A stretch of 63,772 bases of DNA from Cytophagaceae bacterium (GTDB lineage: Bacteria; Bacteroidota; Bacteroidia; Cytophagales; Spirosomataceae): positions 1-63,772 of the forward strand of contig CANFVE010000015.1 of the NCBI GenBank assembly GCA_947450365.1, given 5' to 3'. Made by a program: the position numbers and the translations under genes. The notes beneath the pieces are model-generated. The model was not told where the DNA came from and did no database searches. It saw nothing but the letters and a program-made list of their open reading frames with translations. This document shows, in pieces, positions 7,470 through 16,434 of the stretch (positions are counted from its first letter, which is position 1; each line of letters starts with the position of its first letter).

Positions 7470-9410
7470 ATGACCTATCGCCTTCTTCTACTTCTCTTTT
7501 GTCCTTTTTGGGTGATGGCCCAACAAACAACTGGCATAATAGGTCAAATCGATACCTCATTTACTAATTATAAAGCATGGCAATGGGCTTTAAAAACTAA
7601 TCCTGATGCTAAATTAGCCAAGGCCGCCGCTGGATTGAAGTTTAAAAGCCAGCGAAATATTGTCTATAAAAAAATAGGCCAACGGAAATTAGTCATGGAC
7701 GAGTTTTCACCCATTCATCCGACAGGCCAAACGATTCTATTCATCCATGGGGGCGGATGGCGTTCCGGAAATCGAACCCAACATGAACCGCTCGCCAAAA
7801 CATTAGCCGCCAGAGGTTATCATGTTTTTTTAGTCGAATACCGACTTTCCACAGAAGCGCTCTATCCCGCCGCCATGCAGGATGTAAAGTCTGCGCTTTC
7901 TTGGTTAATCAGTCATGCCAGAGAAAAACACCTAAACCCTCATAAAATTGCCGTCGCAGGATTTTCAGCGGGGGGACAGATGGCAGCCTTACTCGGAACT
8001 ACACAGGACGAATCGCTTTTTGGTCCGAAAAACCCATCAGGTTCCATCGCCGCGGTCATTGACATTGACGGTATTTTGGCCTATATCCATCCTGAATCTG
8101 GGGAAGGGGACGACCGGGTGAGGACCTCTGCGGCGACCTATTATTTTGGCTATTCAAAAACTGAAAACCCAACGCTTTGGACTCAAGCATCTGCCCTAAA
8201 CCACGTTTCCGCCACCGATCCACCCTTTTTAATCCTAAATAGCCAAGAAAGCCGCATGCATGCCGGTCGAGACGATTTAGTCGCAAAAATGACACGGCTG
8301 GGTATTCAAACGCAAGTGCATACCTTTCCCAATGCCCCCCATACCTTTTGTATGATCGAGGAATGGTTTGAACCCACCGTTCATTTGATGGATTCTTTTT
8401 TACAAACTGTTTTTACACCTAAACCACGTCGCTGGGTGGTTGGACCCCATGAAAAATTGACAAGCATTCAGTCGGCAATCCAAATGGCAAAAAATTACCC
8501 GGGCCAAACCAACCAAATTTTCATCAAAAACGGCCTTTACAAGGAAAAAATCTTTTTGGATAGTACGTGTCGGAATATGCAACTCATCGGCGAAAGTCGG
8601 CAACAGGTTATCATTCAGTATGCAGAAGCGCGCGATAATTGGCGATGCAGCCAACCCGATGATTACGGGGCAGGGGTCGTCAATATCCAAGGATCTGACA
8701 TCAGCTTTGAAAATCTCACGGTCATTAATCCCTATGGCCTCGAAGCTACCAGCGATAAAACCATTCCCTGCCTCACGGAAGCCGGAAAAGATATTGTAAG
8801 TACGGTTCAAAAATATGCATTGCCCCGCGAGAAGGGGGAGGTGGAAGGCATGAAAATTGTGCGAAAAGATGGACATCAATTTGCCATTCGAAGTATGCCC
8901 GGCGCGACTCGATTGAAATTCATCCACTGTACTTTTCGGTCGGGTGGAGGAGATACGGTTAGTCCTTGGGACGTGGCCACAGGTTTATACTATTTCAAAG
9001 ATTGTGAAATCGAAGGTGGTGTCGACCTTTATTGTCCGCGTGGCTACGCCCTCGCCGAAAATTGTACATTTATTAGCCATAATTTGAGCGCGGCGATTTG
9101 GCATGATGGTTCCCAAGAAGAACAGGCCAAAACCGTACTTTCCCATTGTACTTTTAAAGGCGATCCAGGATTTAAATTAGGTCGCTATCATCGGGAGGCC
9201 CAAATGTTTTTGTTTGATTGTCAATTCGCCAACGAAATGGCCGACGCCCCGATTTATCAAGCGGGTGACCGAAAAATCACTTGGGGTCATCGTATTTTTT
9301 ATAACAATTGCCACCGCGAGGCAGGCGATTTTGCCTGGTTCCAAACCAACACACCCAAACCCGATAAGCAAAACCTGTTCCAATGGGTATTCGAAAATAA
9401 GTGGAAATAA
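7470..9410 (+). CDS. Secreted two-domain enzyme: BD-FAE-like esterase fused to CE8-type pectinesterase
   Basis: A 646-residue protein with a signal peptide (cleavage near MAQ). Residues about 70-315 are an alpha/beta hydrolase of the carbohydrate-esterase/carboxylesterase kind: oxyanion motif HGGGW (93-97), nucleophile GFSAGG (Ser166), probable acid Asp near 268 and His291 in APHTF. Residues about 325-640 are a right-handed beta-helix of the pectin methylesterase family CE8: GLYKEK (355-360), GGGDTV (Asp495, in place of QDT), VDLYCPRG (Asp519, in place of VDFIFG) and LGRYHRE (Arg572, in place of LGRPW). The catalytic Asp-Asp-Arg set is kept although the surrounding motifs differ. The fusion would remove acyl or methyl esters from pectin-like polymers outside the cytoplasm. 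Divergent oxidoreductase and downstream isomerase genes fit sugar catabolism. Confidence 0.88.
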   Translation: MTYRLLLLLFCPFWVMAQQTTGIIGQIDTSFTNYKAWQWALKTNPDAKLAKAAAGLKFKSQRNIVYKKIGQRKLVMDEFSPIHPTGQTILFIHGGGWRSGNRTQHEPLAKTLAARGYHVFLVEYRLSTEALYPAAMQDVKSALSWLISHAREKHLNPHKIAVAGFSAGGQMAALLGTTQDESLFGPKNPSGSIAAVIDIDGILAYIHPESGEGDDRVRTSAATYYFGYSKTENPTLWTQASALNHVSATDPPFLILNSQESRMHAGRDDLVAKMTRLGIQTQVHTFPNAPHTFCMIEEWFEPTVHLMDSFLQTVFTPKPRRWVVGPHEKLTSIQSAIQMAKNYPGQTNQIFIKNGLYKEKIFLDSTCRNMQLIGESRQQVIIQYAEARDNWRCSQPDDYGAGVVNIQGSDISFENLTVINPYGLEATSDKTIPCLTEAGKDIVSTVQKYALPREKGEVEGMKIVRKDGHQFAIRSMPGATRLKFIHCTFRSGGGDTVSPWDVATGLYYFKDCEIEGGVDLYCPRGYALAENCTFISHNLSAAIWHDGSQEEQAKTVLSHCTFKGDPGFKLGRYHREAQMFLFDCQFANEMADAPIYQAGDRKITWGHRIFYNNCHREAGDFAWFQTNTPKPDKQNLFQWVFENKWK

Positions 9411-9480
9411 ATGGCCGCTTTGTTTTATTGTATCAAATTTATACATTAAATTGGGTCATTATTTAGAAACCAATCCGTCG

Positions 9481-10368
9481 ATGAAGCGTAGTGAATTTTT
9501 ACAGAAATCAAGTGCTCTACTAGTAGGAAGTCTTTTCATGCCTTCTTTGCTTGCCAATCAAGCCTTTACGAAAAAGCCTTTAGGGGTTCAATTATTTACG
9601 CTTTTTGGTAAAATTGATCAAGACGTTAAGGGGAATTTACAAAAATTAGCGGATCTCGGATATACCGAAATCGAATCTGCTTTTGGGTTTAAGCCTGGAT
9701 TTTATGGATTAAGCGGTCCTGAATTCATGACGATGCAAAAGGATTTAGGATTGAAATGGGTGTCTCATCATGTGATAGGAGCGCCATTGAAACCTCGTCC
9801 GGGTTTTGATGCGTCTCGGATGCCGAAGATGTTGACACTTAAAAATGATGCGAATGAATTAGTGGATACGGTCGCGGCGGCAGGTGTGAAGTATTTGGTA
9901 TGTGCGAATATCCCGATTGAAAATAAGGCAGAGGTTGCTGAGGCGGTTGAATTATTAAGCAAAACGGGCCAAGCCGCCAAAAAAGCGGGTCTCACATTCT
10001 GTTACCATAACCATGATTCCGAATTTAAGGTGATCGATGGCCAGCGTGCTTTTGATGTTTTCTCCAAGGAAATTCCGGCTGATGTGATGAAGTTTGAACT
10101 CGATTTAGGTTGGGCTTCAAAAGCCGGAGAGGATCCAGTGGCTTTATTTGCCCAACAACCTGGCCGTTTCCCCCTTTGCCACCTAAAAGATTTTGATGCA
10201 GACTTTAAAAATATTGTTCCGGTAGGTACGGGAATTATTAATTACAAACGTATTCTAGACGCATCTACAAAAGGTGGCCTCGAACATTTCTTTGTAGAAC
10301 ATGATATGCCCAAAGACGCATTCGAGAGTTTAGGTCTTGCGAAAAAGAATCTCGACGCGATTTTATAA
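9481..10368 (+). CDS. Exported sugar phosphate isomerase/epimerase-like TIM-barrel protein
   Basis: From the ATG at 9481 the protein has 295 residues. The frame stays open upstream into the preceding gene, but the segment MKRSEFLQKSSALLVGSLFM is an export signal of the lipoprotein/Tat-substrate style common for this family in Bacteroidota, so 9481 is the likely start. The xylose-isomerase-like (AP endonuclease 2 superfamily) barrel shows GVQLFTL at the first strand, TFCYHNHDSEF (metal-binding His and Glu region), ELDLGWA and HLKD. Members isomerise or epimerise sugars or inosose, or act on 3-keto sugars; exported members remain mostly uncharacterised. The gene is 70 bases after the pectinesterase gene and ends at a bidirectional terminator. 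Family call firm, reaction unknown. Confidence 0.88.
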   Translation: MKRSEFLQKSSALLVGSLFMPSLLANQAFTKKPLGVQLFTLFGKIDQDVKGNLQKLADLGYTEIESAFGFKPGFYGLSGPEFMTMQKDLGLKWVSHHVIGAPLKPRPGFDASRMPKMLTLKNDANELVDTVAAAGVKYLVCANIPIENKAEVAEAVELLSKTGQAAKKAGLTFCYHNHDSEFKVIDGQRAFDVFSKEIPADVMKFELDLGWASKAGEDPVALFAQQPGRFPLCHLKDFDADFKNIVPVGTGIINYKRILDASTKGGLEHFFVEHDMPKDAFESLGLAKKNLDAIL

Positions 10369-10400
10369 GATTATTTTGATGAAGTAAATTGGTGATTACC

Positions 10401-10432
10401 AAAAAATCCTCGCCGCTTGGCAAGGATTTTTT
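10401..10432. terminator. Bidirectional terminator between convergent genes
   Basis: AAAAAATCCTCGCC (10401-10414) pairs with GGCAAGGATTTTTT (10419-10432) around GCTT, with a single C-A mismatch. T-tracts exist for both directions. It serves the isomerase gene (ends 10368) and the sucrose operon (ends 10433). Confidence 0.82.
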
Positions 10433-12361
10433 TTAGCTCAAAATAAAAAATTCATAGGGTCCACAGCTCAGATGTTCCTCATCCGAACCAACAGCAAAGC
10501 TTTTTCCTGACCAAGCATCTTTTAATTGGCTAGGTCTTTTGCCATTTCGTTCAAAAGCATACCAAGTCAAATCCTGCTCCTGCCCACTAAAATTAAAGAT
10601 AAAATAGACGCGCTTTTCGCCGATGAACCTTTCATATCCCACCACGGAACGATTATGACAGGCCATCCAGTCGATATTTTTTAGATCGGCTACCACGTCC
10701 AAGGATTTCCGAATGCGAATTAACCGTTGGGTCGCCGAAAAAACCCGATTTTCCACAGTTCCTACTTTATCCGCTTTTTTATTCTTTTTCCAATCGATGA
10801 CTGGTCGGTGCATCCAACGATTATCATAGGCCTTTCCTGGATCCTGTAAATAGCTATAATCATTCGTATAGCCCATTTCATCCCCATAGAATAAAACCGG
10901 AATTCCCCCTAAAAACATGCAATGTGCCTGCATCAGAATGATTTTTTGAATGGCCGTTTCGATGGCCGATTTCTTCTTGGAAGCCAAGGCCTTTTCCAAG
11001 CCACACAAGGACGCTAAAGAACCTGAAATCCGAGCATCCTGTGTTTTGGGATTAACCGCGAAGAGTGCCCCGGAGGCCGGTGAATCTTCCTGAACACCCC
11101 CGTAGTGGTTTTTCATATACATCCGATGCAGATAAGGGGTGTAGCCCGATTGCTCAATCATATGATCATCATACCCGAGGCCGATGTCGTCGTGGCAACG
11201 CGTATACGTAATCCAACTTGCCCCTAAGGGTTTCTTTGCTAATTCCGACTGAGCCGCTAACATCACCCGCGTGTCCGCTGTTGCCAACGCATCCCATTGG
11301 ACCGCCATGTGTGTCGCATTGTACGCAAAATCACATTCATGCGTCGCAAATCGACCCGTTCCAAAATACTCCATGATTTGGGCGGGTGCCACAATCGCCT
11401 CACCTAATAGCGCCATTCCCGGTGTGGCCACTTCCACACAAAGCTTAATCATTTGTAGCAATTTATGCGCTTCGGGTAGATTTTGACAGGTCGTTCCTAT
11501 TTGTTTCCAAATGAATGCCGGTGCATCGATTCGCAACACATCCACGCCTAAATTGGCATAATAGAAAATATTGGCCAACATCTCCACGAATACCTTCGGA
11601 TTCGTATAATTCAAATCCCATTGATACTGATGGAAAACCGTCATCACCCATTTGTCGATGCGCTCATCATAAATGAAACTGCCCGGCGAACTCTCCGGAA
11701 AAATCTCAGGCATATCCTTTTCCATTTCATCGGGGATCCGACGATCCTCAAACATGTAGAAATAGTCCTGAAATTCCTTATCGCCCGCTTGCGCCTTTTT
11801 TGCCCATTCGTGATGATGAGAGGTATGATTTAAGACGATGTCAATCATTAAATACATGCCTTTTTCTTGCATGCTCGCCTGTAAATCACTTAAATCATGG
11901 ATCGTTCCTAACTTTTCCTCGATAGCCCGAAAATCTTCCACCGCATATCCGCCGTCCGATTCCCCTTCTGGGCTTTTAAAAATGGGCATGAGGTGCAAAT
12001 AATTAACCCCTAAATCTTCGAAATAATCTAGTTTTTGGCGAAGCCCGGAAAGGGTACCCGCAAAACGGTCCACATATAGACTCATCCCAGCTAACTGATT
12101 ACTCAAAAACCAGGTTCCTGATTTTTCTTTCTCCGCATCTCGTTTTTTTAATTCTGCTTTCCGGTCAAGATGCGCGGTGCACATTTGATCTAAAAGCGTA
12201 TCAAATAATACCTGGGCTTGAGGATGTTTGCCGTATATGTATTGGAATATTTCCGCGATGTCGGAGATATTCGCGCCAAATCGTTGGGCAAAACCTGCAT
12301 CTTTAATTTTATAGGAGCCTAGGCGGCTATTTATTTTTTGTTGGTAAGTAGAATTATACAC
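10433..12361 (-). CDS. GH13 amylosucrase or sucrose hydrolase
   Basis: A 642-residue protein close in length and motif spacing to Neisseria amylosucrase. It has the helical N-terminal domain (1-90), then the GH13 barrel: ESDGGYA (Asp136, the -1 subsite Asp), DIVLNH, nucleophile VLRIDA (Asp279), acid/base LLGEAI (Glu321), CHDDIG (Asp391), and DNRWMHRP, whose Arg515 matches the Arg that forms the sucrose-pocket salt bridge. Such enzymes split sucrose and either build alpha-1,4-glucan with release of fructose or simply hydrolyse it. The fructokinase gene directly upstream would phosphorylate the fructose. No signal peptide, so cytoplasmic. The start is GTG at 12359-12361, 5 bases after the fructokinase stop; no better start is seen. 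Hydrolase versus glucan-forming activity cannot be settled here. Confidence 0.9.
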   Translation of the reverse strand: MYNSTYQQKINSRLGSYKIKDAGFAQRFGANISDIAEIFQYIYGKHPQAQVLFDTLLDQMCTAHLDRKAELKKRDAEKEKSGTWFLSNQLAGMSLYVDRFAGTLSGLRQKLDYFEDLGVNYLHLMPIFKSPEGESDGGYAVEDFRAIEEKLGTIHDLSDLQASMQEKGMYLMIDIVLNHTSHHHEWAKKAQAGDKEFQDYFYMFEDRRIPDEMEKDMPEIFPESSPGSFIYDERIDKWVMTVFHQYQWDLNYTNPKVFVEMLANIFYYANLGVDVLRIDAPAFIWKQIGTTCQNLPEAHKLLQMIKLCVEVATPGMALLGEAIVAPAQIMEYFGTGRFATHECDFAYNATHMAVQWDALATADTRVMLAAQSELAKKPLGASWITYTRCHDDIGLGYDDHMIEQSGYTPYLHRMYMKNHYGGVQEDSPASGALFAVNPKTQDARISGSLASLCGLEKALASKKKSAIETAIQKIILMQAHCMFLGGIPVLFYGDEMGYTNDYSYLQDPGKAYDNRWMHRPVIDWKKNKKADKVGTVENRVFSATQRLIRIRKSLDVVADLKNIDWMACHNRSVVGYERFIGEKRVYFIFNFSGQEQDLTWYAFERNGKRPSQLKDAWSGKSFAVGSDEEHLSCGPYEFFILS

Positions 12362-12366
12362 GTCGA

Positions 12367-13314
12367 CTAGCTAAAAATACGATTATTTAAATGTTTGAAC
12401 GCTTCCATGGCACCGAGGTATTCACACGTTCGAGCGCCGGCTTTATTCGCATTTTGAATGATTTTTTCCCAAGCTGGAAAATCCAATTGGGCCACATGGG
12501 TGTTTTGCTGGTCCAATTGATACAGGACCGCACCCACAAACGCATCTCCTGCGCCTGTGGTATCCACGGGTTTGATTGGAATACTTGGGATTACGTGGGT
12601 TTTTCCTTGAAGTCCTAGTAGCGTTCCTTCTTTGCCGAGGGTGATGGTAAAAACGCCTTTGCAAGCCTCGAGGAGTTTTTGGGCGGCGGCTTCTAGATTT
12701 GGCTCACCGGTAATTAAAATAGCTTCTTCATCACTTAATTTGATAAAATCAGCTTCTTTAAGGAAAATCCAGGATTGACGAATGAAGCTTTCTTGGAGAT
12801 GGCCAAATAATAAATGCCGATAATTGGGGTCAAAACTGATAATTTTTCCTTGGGCTTTGGCTTTGTCTTTGAGGTGGTAATAGGCATCGTTCAGCGGACC
12901 ATCCAAAAATGCTGTTGCAGAGCCGAAATGAAGGATGCTTAATTCGTCCACATTTATTTGTTCGATTTCAGCTTGGCTTAATTGGGCATCTGCGCCTCGA
13001 TTGAAGACAAAATCCCGCTCGCCATCCAGCATCAGCGAGACAAAAGCAAAGGTGGTAAAATAGCTAGGATCCAAGTGTAGATGCGTTGTGTCTACGTGGA
13101 AATCTTCCATGACTTGTTTGAGTTGACGACCAAACGGATCATCGCCTACCTTAGCCGAAAGACGTATATTTCCACCGAGGGCTCCAATAGCCGCGGCGAC
13201 ATTTGTGGGTGCTCCACCTGGTTTTTTAAGGAAATGTTGACCCTCGCTTAGACTTTGTCCTTTGTCAGTACAAATCATGTCGATTAGGGCCTCTCCAATA
13301 CACAATACACTCAT
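12367..13314 (-). CDS. PfkB family fructokinase
   Basis: A 315-residue sugar kinase of the ribokinase/PfkB family. It has the first signature GGAPTNVAAAIGALGGN (residues 33-49) and the second signature DTTGAGDAF with the catalytic base Asp257, plus FNRGADAQL, typical of fructokinases. It would make fructose 6-phosphate from ATP and fructose set free from sucrose by the adjacent GH13 enzyme. Its start codon overlaps the stop of the transporter gene (TAATG at 13316-13312 on the minus strand), which indicates translational coupling, and its own stop lies 5 bases before the GH13 start. Function as a fructokinase rests on motifs and operon context together. Confidence 0.9.
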   Translation of the reverse strand: MSVLCIGEALIDMICTDKGQSLSEGQHFLKKPGGAPTNVAAAIGALGGNIRLSAKVGDDPFGRQLKQVMEDFHVDTTHLHLDPSYFTTFAFVSLMLDGERDFVFNRGADAQLSQAEIEQINVDELSILHFGSATAFLDGPLNDAYYHLKDKAKAQGKIISFDPNYRHLLFGHLQESFIRQSWIFLKEADFIKLSDEEAILITGEPNLEAAAQKLLEACKGVFTITLGKEGTLLGLQGKTHVIPSIPIKPVDTTGAGDAFVGAVLYQLDQQNTHVAQLDFPAWEKIIQNANKAGARTCEYLGAMEAFKHLNNRIFS

Positions 13315-14624
13315 TAGGCGAATTTATCTGGGGATGTTTTAATCAATGAGGTTGCCAGCGCAGCGGTGGCAAGCAAACCTCCCGCAAAGGTAATGGCATT
13401 TCTTGGATCTGAACCCAAAAAATGCTCAAAAATATAGCCAAAACTCAAGGTTTGGATGATCATCGGAATGACAATCATCATATTGATAATACCCATGTAA
13501 ACACCATAGCGTTCTTTGGGTAGGTCATTTACGACCAATAAATAGGGAACACCCATCATACTGGCCCAAGCCACACCAAAACCGATCATGGGTGCAAAAA
13601 GCAAATATTTATCATGGATATTCGGTAAAATCATCAAAGAAACCGTAGCCCCAAGTAAACACACAATGTGCACAAATTTCGGCCCGAATTTTTTGGCCAA
13701 GGTCACAAGACCAAAGGCAGACATAAAGGTTACAATGTTGTAAAATCCATTCACCAAACCTGTCCATGCCGCTGCTTCTTCATAGAGTTTTAAGTTTTCC
13801 TCAGAGGAAGTATTCCACACTGAGCGGGCGATGCTCAAAGGCACATATTGCCAATAACAAAAAAGCGCGTACCATTGGAATAAATAGACGAGGGCTAATT
13901 GCCACAGAACCTTGGGCATATCCCCAATCGCCTCTATGATTTCCAAAAATGGTGTCAAAAATCCTCGATCACTGGCACGCAGGGCCGCTAATTCTTCCTC
14001 GGAAGGAGGAATTTCAGGGGTTTTACTGACCGACCACAGCACAGAACCGATCGAACAAGCACTACCCACGAAAAAAGAACCATACACCCAGTAGGGAATT
14101 CCTACACTGCTCGAACCTTTGATGGTCGACTGGAAAACGAATAAGGATACGTTCGCCAAGGTAATCCCCAAACCCGTAAAAAAACTTTGGGTGAGAAAGC
14201 CTTTGGCCAATTGATTTGTTGGTAATTTATCCGCAATAAACGCCCGATATGGCTCCATGGCCGTATTATTCGCCGCATCCAAAATCCACAATAAACCCGC
14301 GGCCATCCATAGGCTGGAACTGAATGGAAAGGCTAATAAACAAAGGCTGCATAGGATCGCGCCGATGAGAAAAAAGGGTTTTCTGCGGCCGTATTTGGGT
14401 GACCAGGTTTTATCGCTCATGGCCCCGATGATTGGTTGGATCAATAAGCCCGTCACAGGGCCCGCTAGAAATAAAAGAGGAAGTTCTCCTTCTTTGGCAC
14501 CTAAGAAACTGTAAAGTGGCCCGACGGCCGTTTGTTGCAAACCAAAACTATATTGAATGCCGAAAAATCCAACATTCATGTTAATGATCTGACTAAAACT
14601 TAATTGTGGTTTTGTTAAAGACAT
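13314..14624 (-). CDS. MFS sucrose-type permease (GPH/SLC45-like)
   Basis: A 436-residue polytopic membrane protein with about 12 predicted segments. It starts with NMNVGFFGIQYSFGLQQTAVGPLY and contains GPVTGLLIQPIIGAMSD and KYGRRKPFF, the loop 2-3 signature of the GPH/SLC45 branch of the major facilitator superfamily, which includes plant, animal and bacterial sucrose carriers. The next two genes encode a fructokinase and a sucrose-cleaving GH13 enzyme, so sucrose is the likely substrate and uptake the likely role. It is the first gene of the operon, with a promoter-like region directly upstream. The central loop between segments 6 and 7 (TPEIPPSEEELAALRASDRG) is charged, as usual for the family. 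Confidence 0.88.
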   Translation of the reverse strand: MSLTKPQLSFSQIINMNVGFFGIQYSFGLQQTAVGPLYSFLGAKEGELPLLFLAGPVTGLLIQPIIGAMSDKTWSPKYGRRKPFFLIGAILCSLCLLAFPFSSSLWMAAGLLWILDAANNTAMEPYRAFIADKLPTNQLAKGFLTQSFFTGLGITLANVSLFVFQSTIKGSSSVGIPYWVYGSFFVGSACSIGSVLWSVSKTPEIPPSEEELAALRASDRGFLTPFLEIIEAIGDMPKVLWQLALVYLFQWYALFCYWQYVPLSIARSVWNTSSEENLKLYEEAAAWTGLVNGFYNIVTFMSAFGLVTLAKKFGPKFVHIVCLLGATVSLMILPNIHDKYLLFAPMIGFGVAWASMMGVPYLLVVNDLPKERYGVYMGIINMMIVIPMIIQTLSFGYIFEHFLGSDPRNAITFAGGLLATAALATSLIKTSPDKFA

Positions 14625-14645
14625 GGGTTTAGGGTTATTCCATTT

Positions 14646-14692
14646 TAAATATAGATATTTCTAATGAAAATGCCCAAACTGTTCTATACAGT
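14646..14692 (-). promoter_or_regulatory. Promoter and possible operator of the sucrose operon
   Basis: Read on the minus strand, TTTG (14678-14675) is followed after 21 bases by TATATTTA (14653-14646), one mismatch from TAnnTTTG. The ATG lies 21 bases on. Just upstream and overlapping the -33 is an inverted repeat ACTGT-TCTAT-ACAGT (14678-14692), a possible repressor or activator site. No regulator gene is adjacent. Confidence 0.45.
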
Positions 14693-14696
14693 CGGT

Positions 14697-15413
14697 TTAA
14701 TATTCTTGCGAAAGAGGGTGAATCATGAGTTCATCGATGACAACATGTGCGGGCTGGTTCATCATAAAATAAATCGATTCTGCCATGTCTTCTGGGCTGA
14801 GCCAATTGGCATGTTCCGGTGATCCTTGTGGCAAAGCATGAAACATGGAATCCACCAAACCGGAATATACGGTGGATACTTTGATGCGGTCTTTGCGTAA
14901 TTCTTTTCTAAGTGCTTCGGTGAAGGCATGCTGGGCATATTTACTTGCACAATACAAGGAACCTCCGTCGAAAACGCGTTTGGCCACATCCGAGGCGATG
15001 GAAATGATATGTCCTTTTTGTGCCGATTTCATGTAGGGCGTTACGGCTTTTGAACAGAGAAAAGTACCTTTGACGTTCGTGGAAAATATCGAATCCCAGG
15101 TCTCGGCTGAATAGGATTCGGTTGGTCCAAAGGCACCAATTCCTGCATTATTTATCAGGAAATCTATTTTTTGAAAGGTATGAGCCGTTTTATCGATCGC
15201 CTCTTGGATAAATGATTCATCACCCACATCGCCGGCGAAGTACAAAGGGCGATGGCCGATTTCGGTAATTTCGGCAGCTAAATCTTTGAGGTCGCCGAGG
15301 CTGCGGGCGATAAGGCACAATTGGAAATTATGTTTCGCTAATAACAAGGCTAAGGCGCGGCCGATGCCTTTGGAGGCTCCGGTGATGATGGCGGTGGGGT
15401 AGGTGGAATTCAT
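14697..15413 (-). CDS. Short-chain dehydrogenase/reductase (SDR)
   Basis: A 238-residue classical SDR. It has the nucleotide-binding motif TGASKGIG (residues 11-18), NNAG (88-91) and the catalytic set Ser141, Tyr154 and Lys158 (YCASK). Arg37 after the second strand (IARS) suggests NADP(H) preference. Among SDRs it resembles the sepiapterin-reductase-like/3-ketoacyl reductase group, but the substrate cannot be named. It is on the same strand as the sucrose operon and 72 bases upstream of it; the gap contains a promoter candidate, so it is probably a separate unit. No signal peptide, so cytoplasmic. All catalytic residues are intact. Confidence 0.88.
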   Translation of the reverse strand: MNSTYPTAIITGASKGIGRALALLLAKHNFQLCLIARSLGDLKDLAAEITEIGHRPLYFAGDVGDESFIQEAIDKTAHTFQKIDFLINNAGIGAFGPTESYSAETWDSIFSTNVKGTFLCSKAVTPYMKSAQKGHIISIASDVAKRVFDGGSLYCASKYAQHAFTEALRKELRKDRIKVSTVYSGLVDSMFHALPQGSPEHANWLSPEDMAESIYFMMNQPAHVVIDELMIHPLSQEY

Positions 15414-15521
15414 AAGGTTAATTTTAATTTCATTGATGAACTTACAAAAAAAATATGGGTCAAAAAGGGCTCATGCTCAAAGATTTCATTTTAATTTCCT
15501 CTATGAACTGCAACTTAAGAA

Positions 15522-15554
15522 TTTGTTTATGAAACTATTTTTATAGTATTTTAG
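15522..15554 (+). promoter_or_regulatory. Promoter candidate for the lipid-kinase operon
   Basis: TTTG (15522-15525), a 21-base spacer, then TATTTTAG (15547-15554), one mismatch from TAnnTTTG, 18 bases before the TTG start at 15573. The 159-bp gap is otherwise AT-rich with no other signal seen. Confidence 0.4.
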
Positions 15555-15572
15555 ATAATTCTTATGTAAGCC

Positions 15573-16427
15573 TTGACTAAATCGATTGCATTTCTGGTAA
15601 ATCCACACAAGAAAACCCGTAAAATTGCCGAATACATTTCATGGGTTTTGGCTGAAATTGCGCAGGCAAAACCTTCATGGCAGGTTTACGTATATGCGGA
15701 TGTATGGCCATCGGACTTTGAGGGGATGGATGAAATTTGGGTCATGGGGGGCGATGGAACCTATCATTATTTTGTAAATCAATATCCAGATTGCGACTTG
15801 CCTATCGCCTTGTTTAAAGGGGGAACGGGCAATGATTTCTATTGGAAGGTTTTTGGTGATATAAGTCGGGAACAGCATTTGTCGTACATTATAGCTGGAA
15901 AAGTGGAAGCGTTGGATGCCGGGAAGGTGAATCATATGTTGTTTTTAAATGGGGTGGGGATTGGGATTGAGGGAGAGGTATTGCGGTCCATGGATGCGAT
16001 TCGGTATATTGGTGGGGCGATTGGCTATTATTTGGCGGCGATTCCAAATATTTTGCGATTTAAGGAATATGGTATTTGGTTTGGAAGAAAGACCTCTGAA
16101 GCAGCTAAATCGGTATTTCTTTGCATGGTGTTTAATTCGGCGCGCGCGGGGGGCGGATTTCATTTTTTTCCGATGGCCTCGATTCAAGATGGACAATTGG
16201 ACATGCTGCTCTGCGAACCATTGCCTGTCTTGAAACGGCTTTTTTACATGCCCAAAATCCAGCAAGGCAAACATGTGAATTATTCTTTTTTGGAATTTTC
16301 CCAAGTCACATCAAAAACCATTTATTGTAACCGTGTTCTTCGAGCCCAAGTTGATGGCGAAGTCTTGGAAGCGGAGGTATTTGATTTTACGGTTCTTCCT
16401 GCTAAATTTAAGTTTATTGTACCTTAA
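15573..16427 (+). CDS. Diacylglycerol/sphingosine kinase-like lipid kinase (DAGK catalytic domain)
   Basis: A 284-residue protein of the DAGK_cat/NAD-kinase-like superfamily. It shows the N-terminal FLVNP start, the ATP-loop GGDGTYHYF (59-67), and GGTGNDFYW (83-91), the GTxNDF signature of YegS/DgkB proteins, followed by VEALDAGKVN. Such enzymes phosphorylate lipid hydroxyls with ATP at the inner face of the membrane; in Bacteroidota they may act on diacylglycerol or sphingolipids. The start is TTG: no in-frame ATG exists between the preceding stop and the conserved N-terminus. The gene is followed after 7 bases by an M20 amidohydrolase gene, so the two are probably co-transcribed, although a functional link is not obvious. 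Confidence 0.87.
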   Translation: MTKSIAFLVNPHKKTRKIAEYISWVLAEIAQAKPSWQVYVYADVWPSDFEGMDEIWVMGGDGTYHYFVNQYPDCDLPIALFKGGTGNDFYWKVFGDISREQHLSYIIAGKVEALDAGKVNHMLFLNGVGIGIEGEVLRSMDAIRYIGGAIGYYLAAIPNILRFKEYGIWFGRKTSEAAKSVFLCMVFNSARAGGGFHFFPMASIQDGQLDMLLCEPLPVLKRLFYMPKIQQGKHVNYSFLEFSQVTSKTIYCNRVLRAQVDGEVLEAEVFDFTVLPAKFKFIVP

Positions 16428-16434
16428 CGAATGA

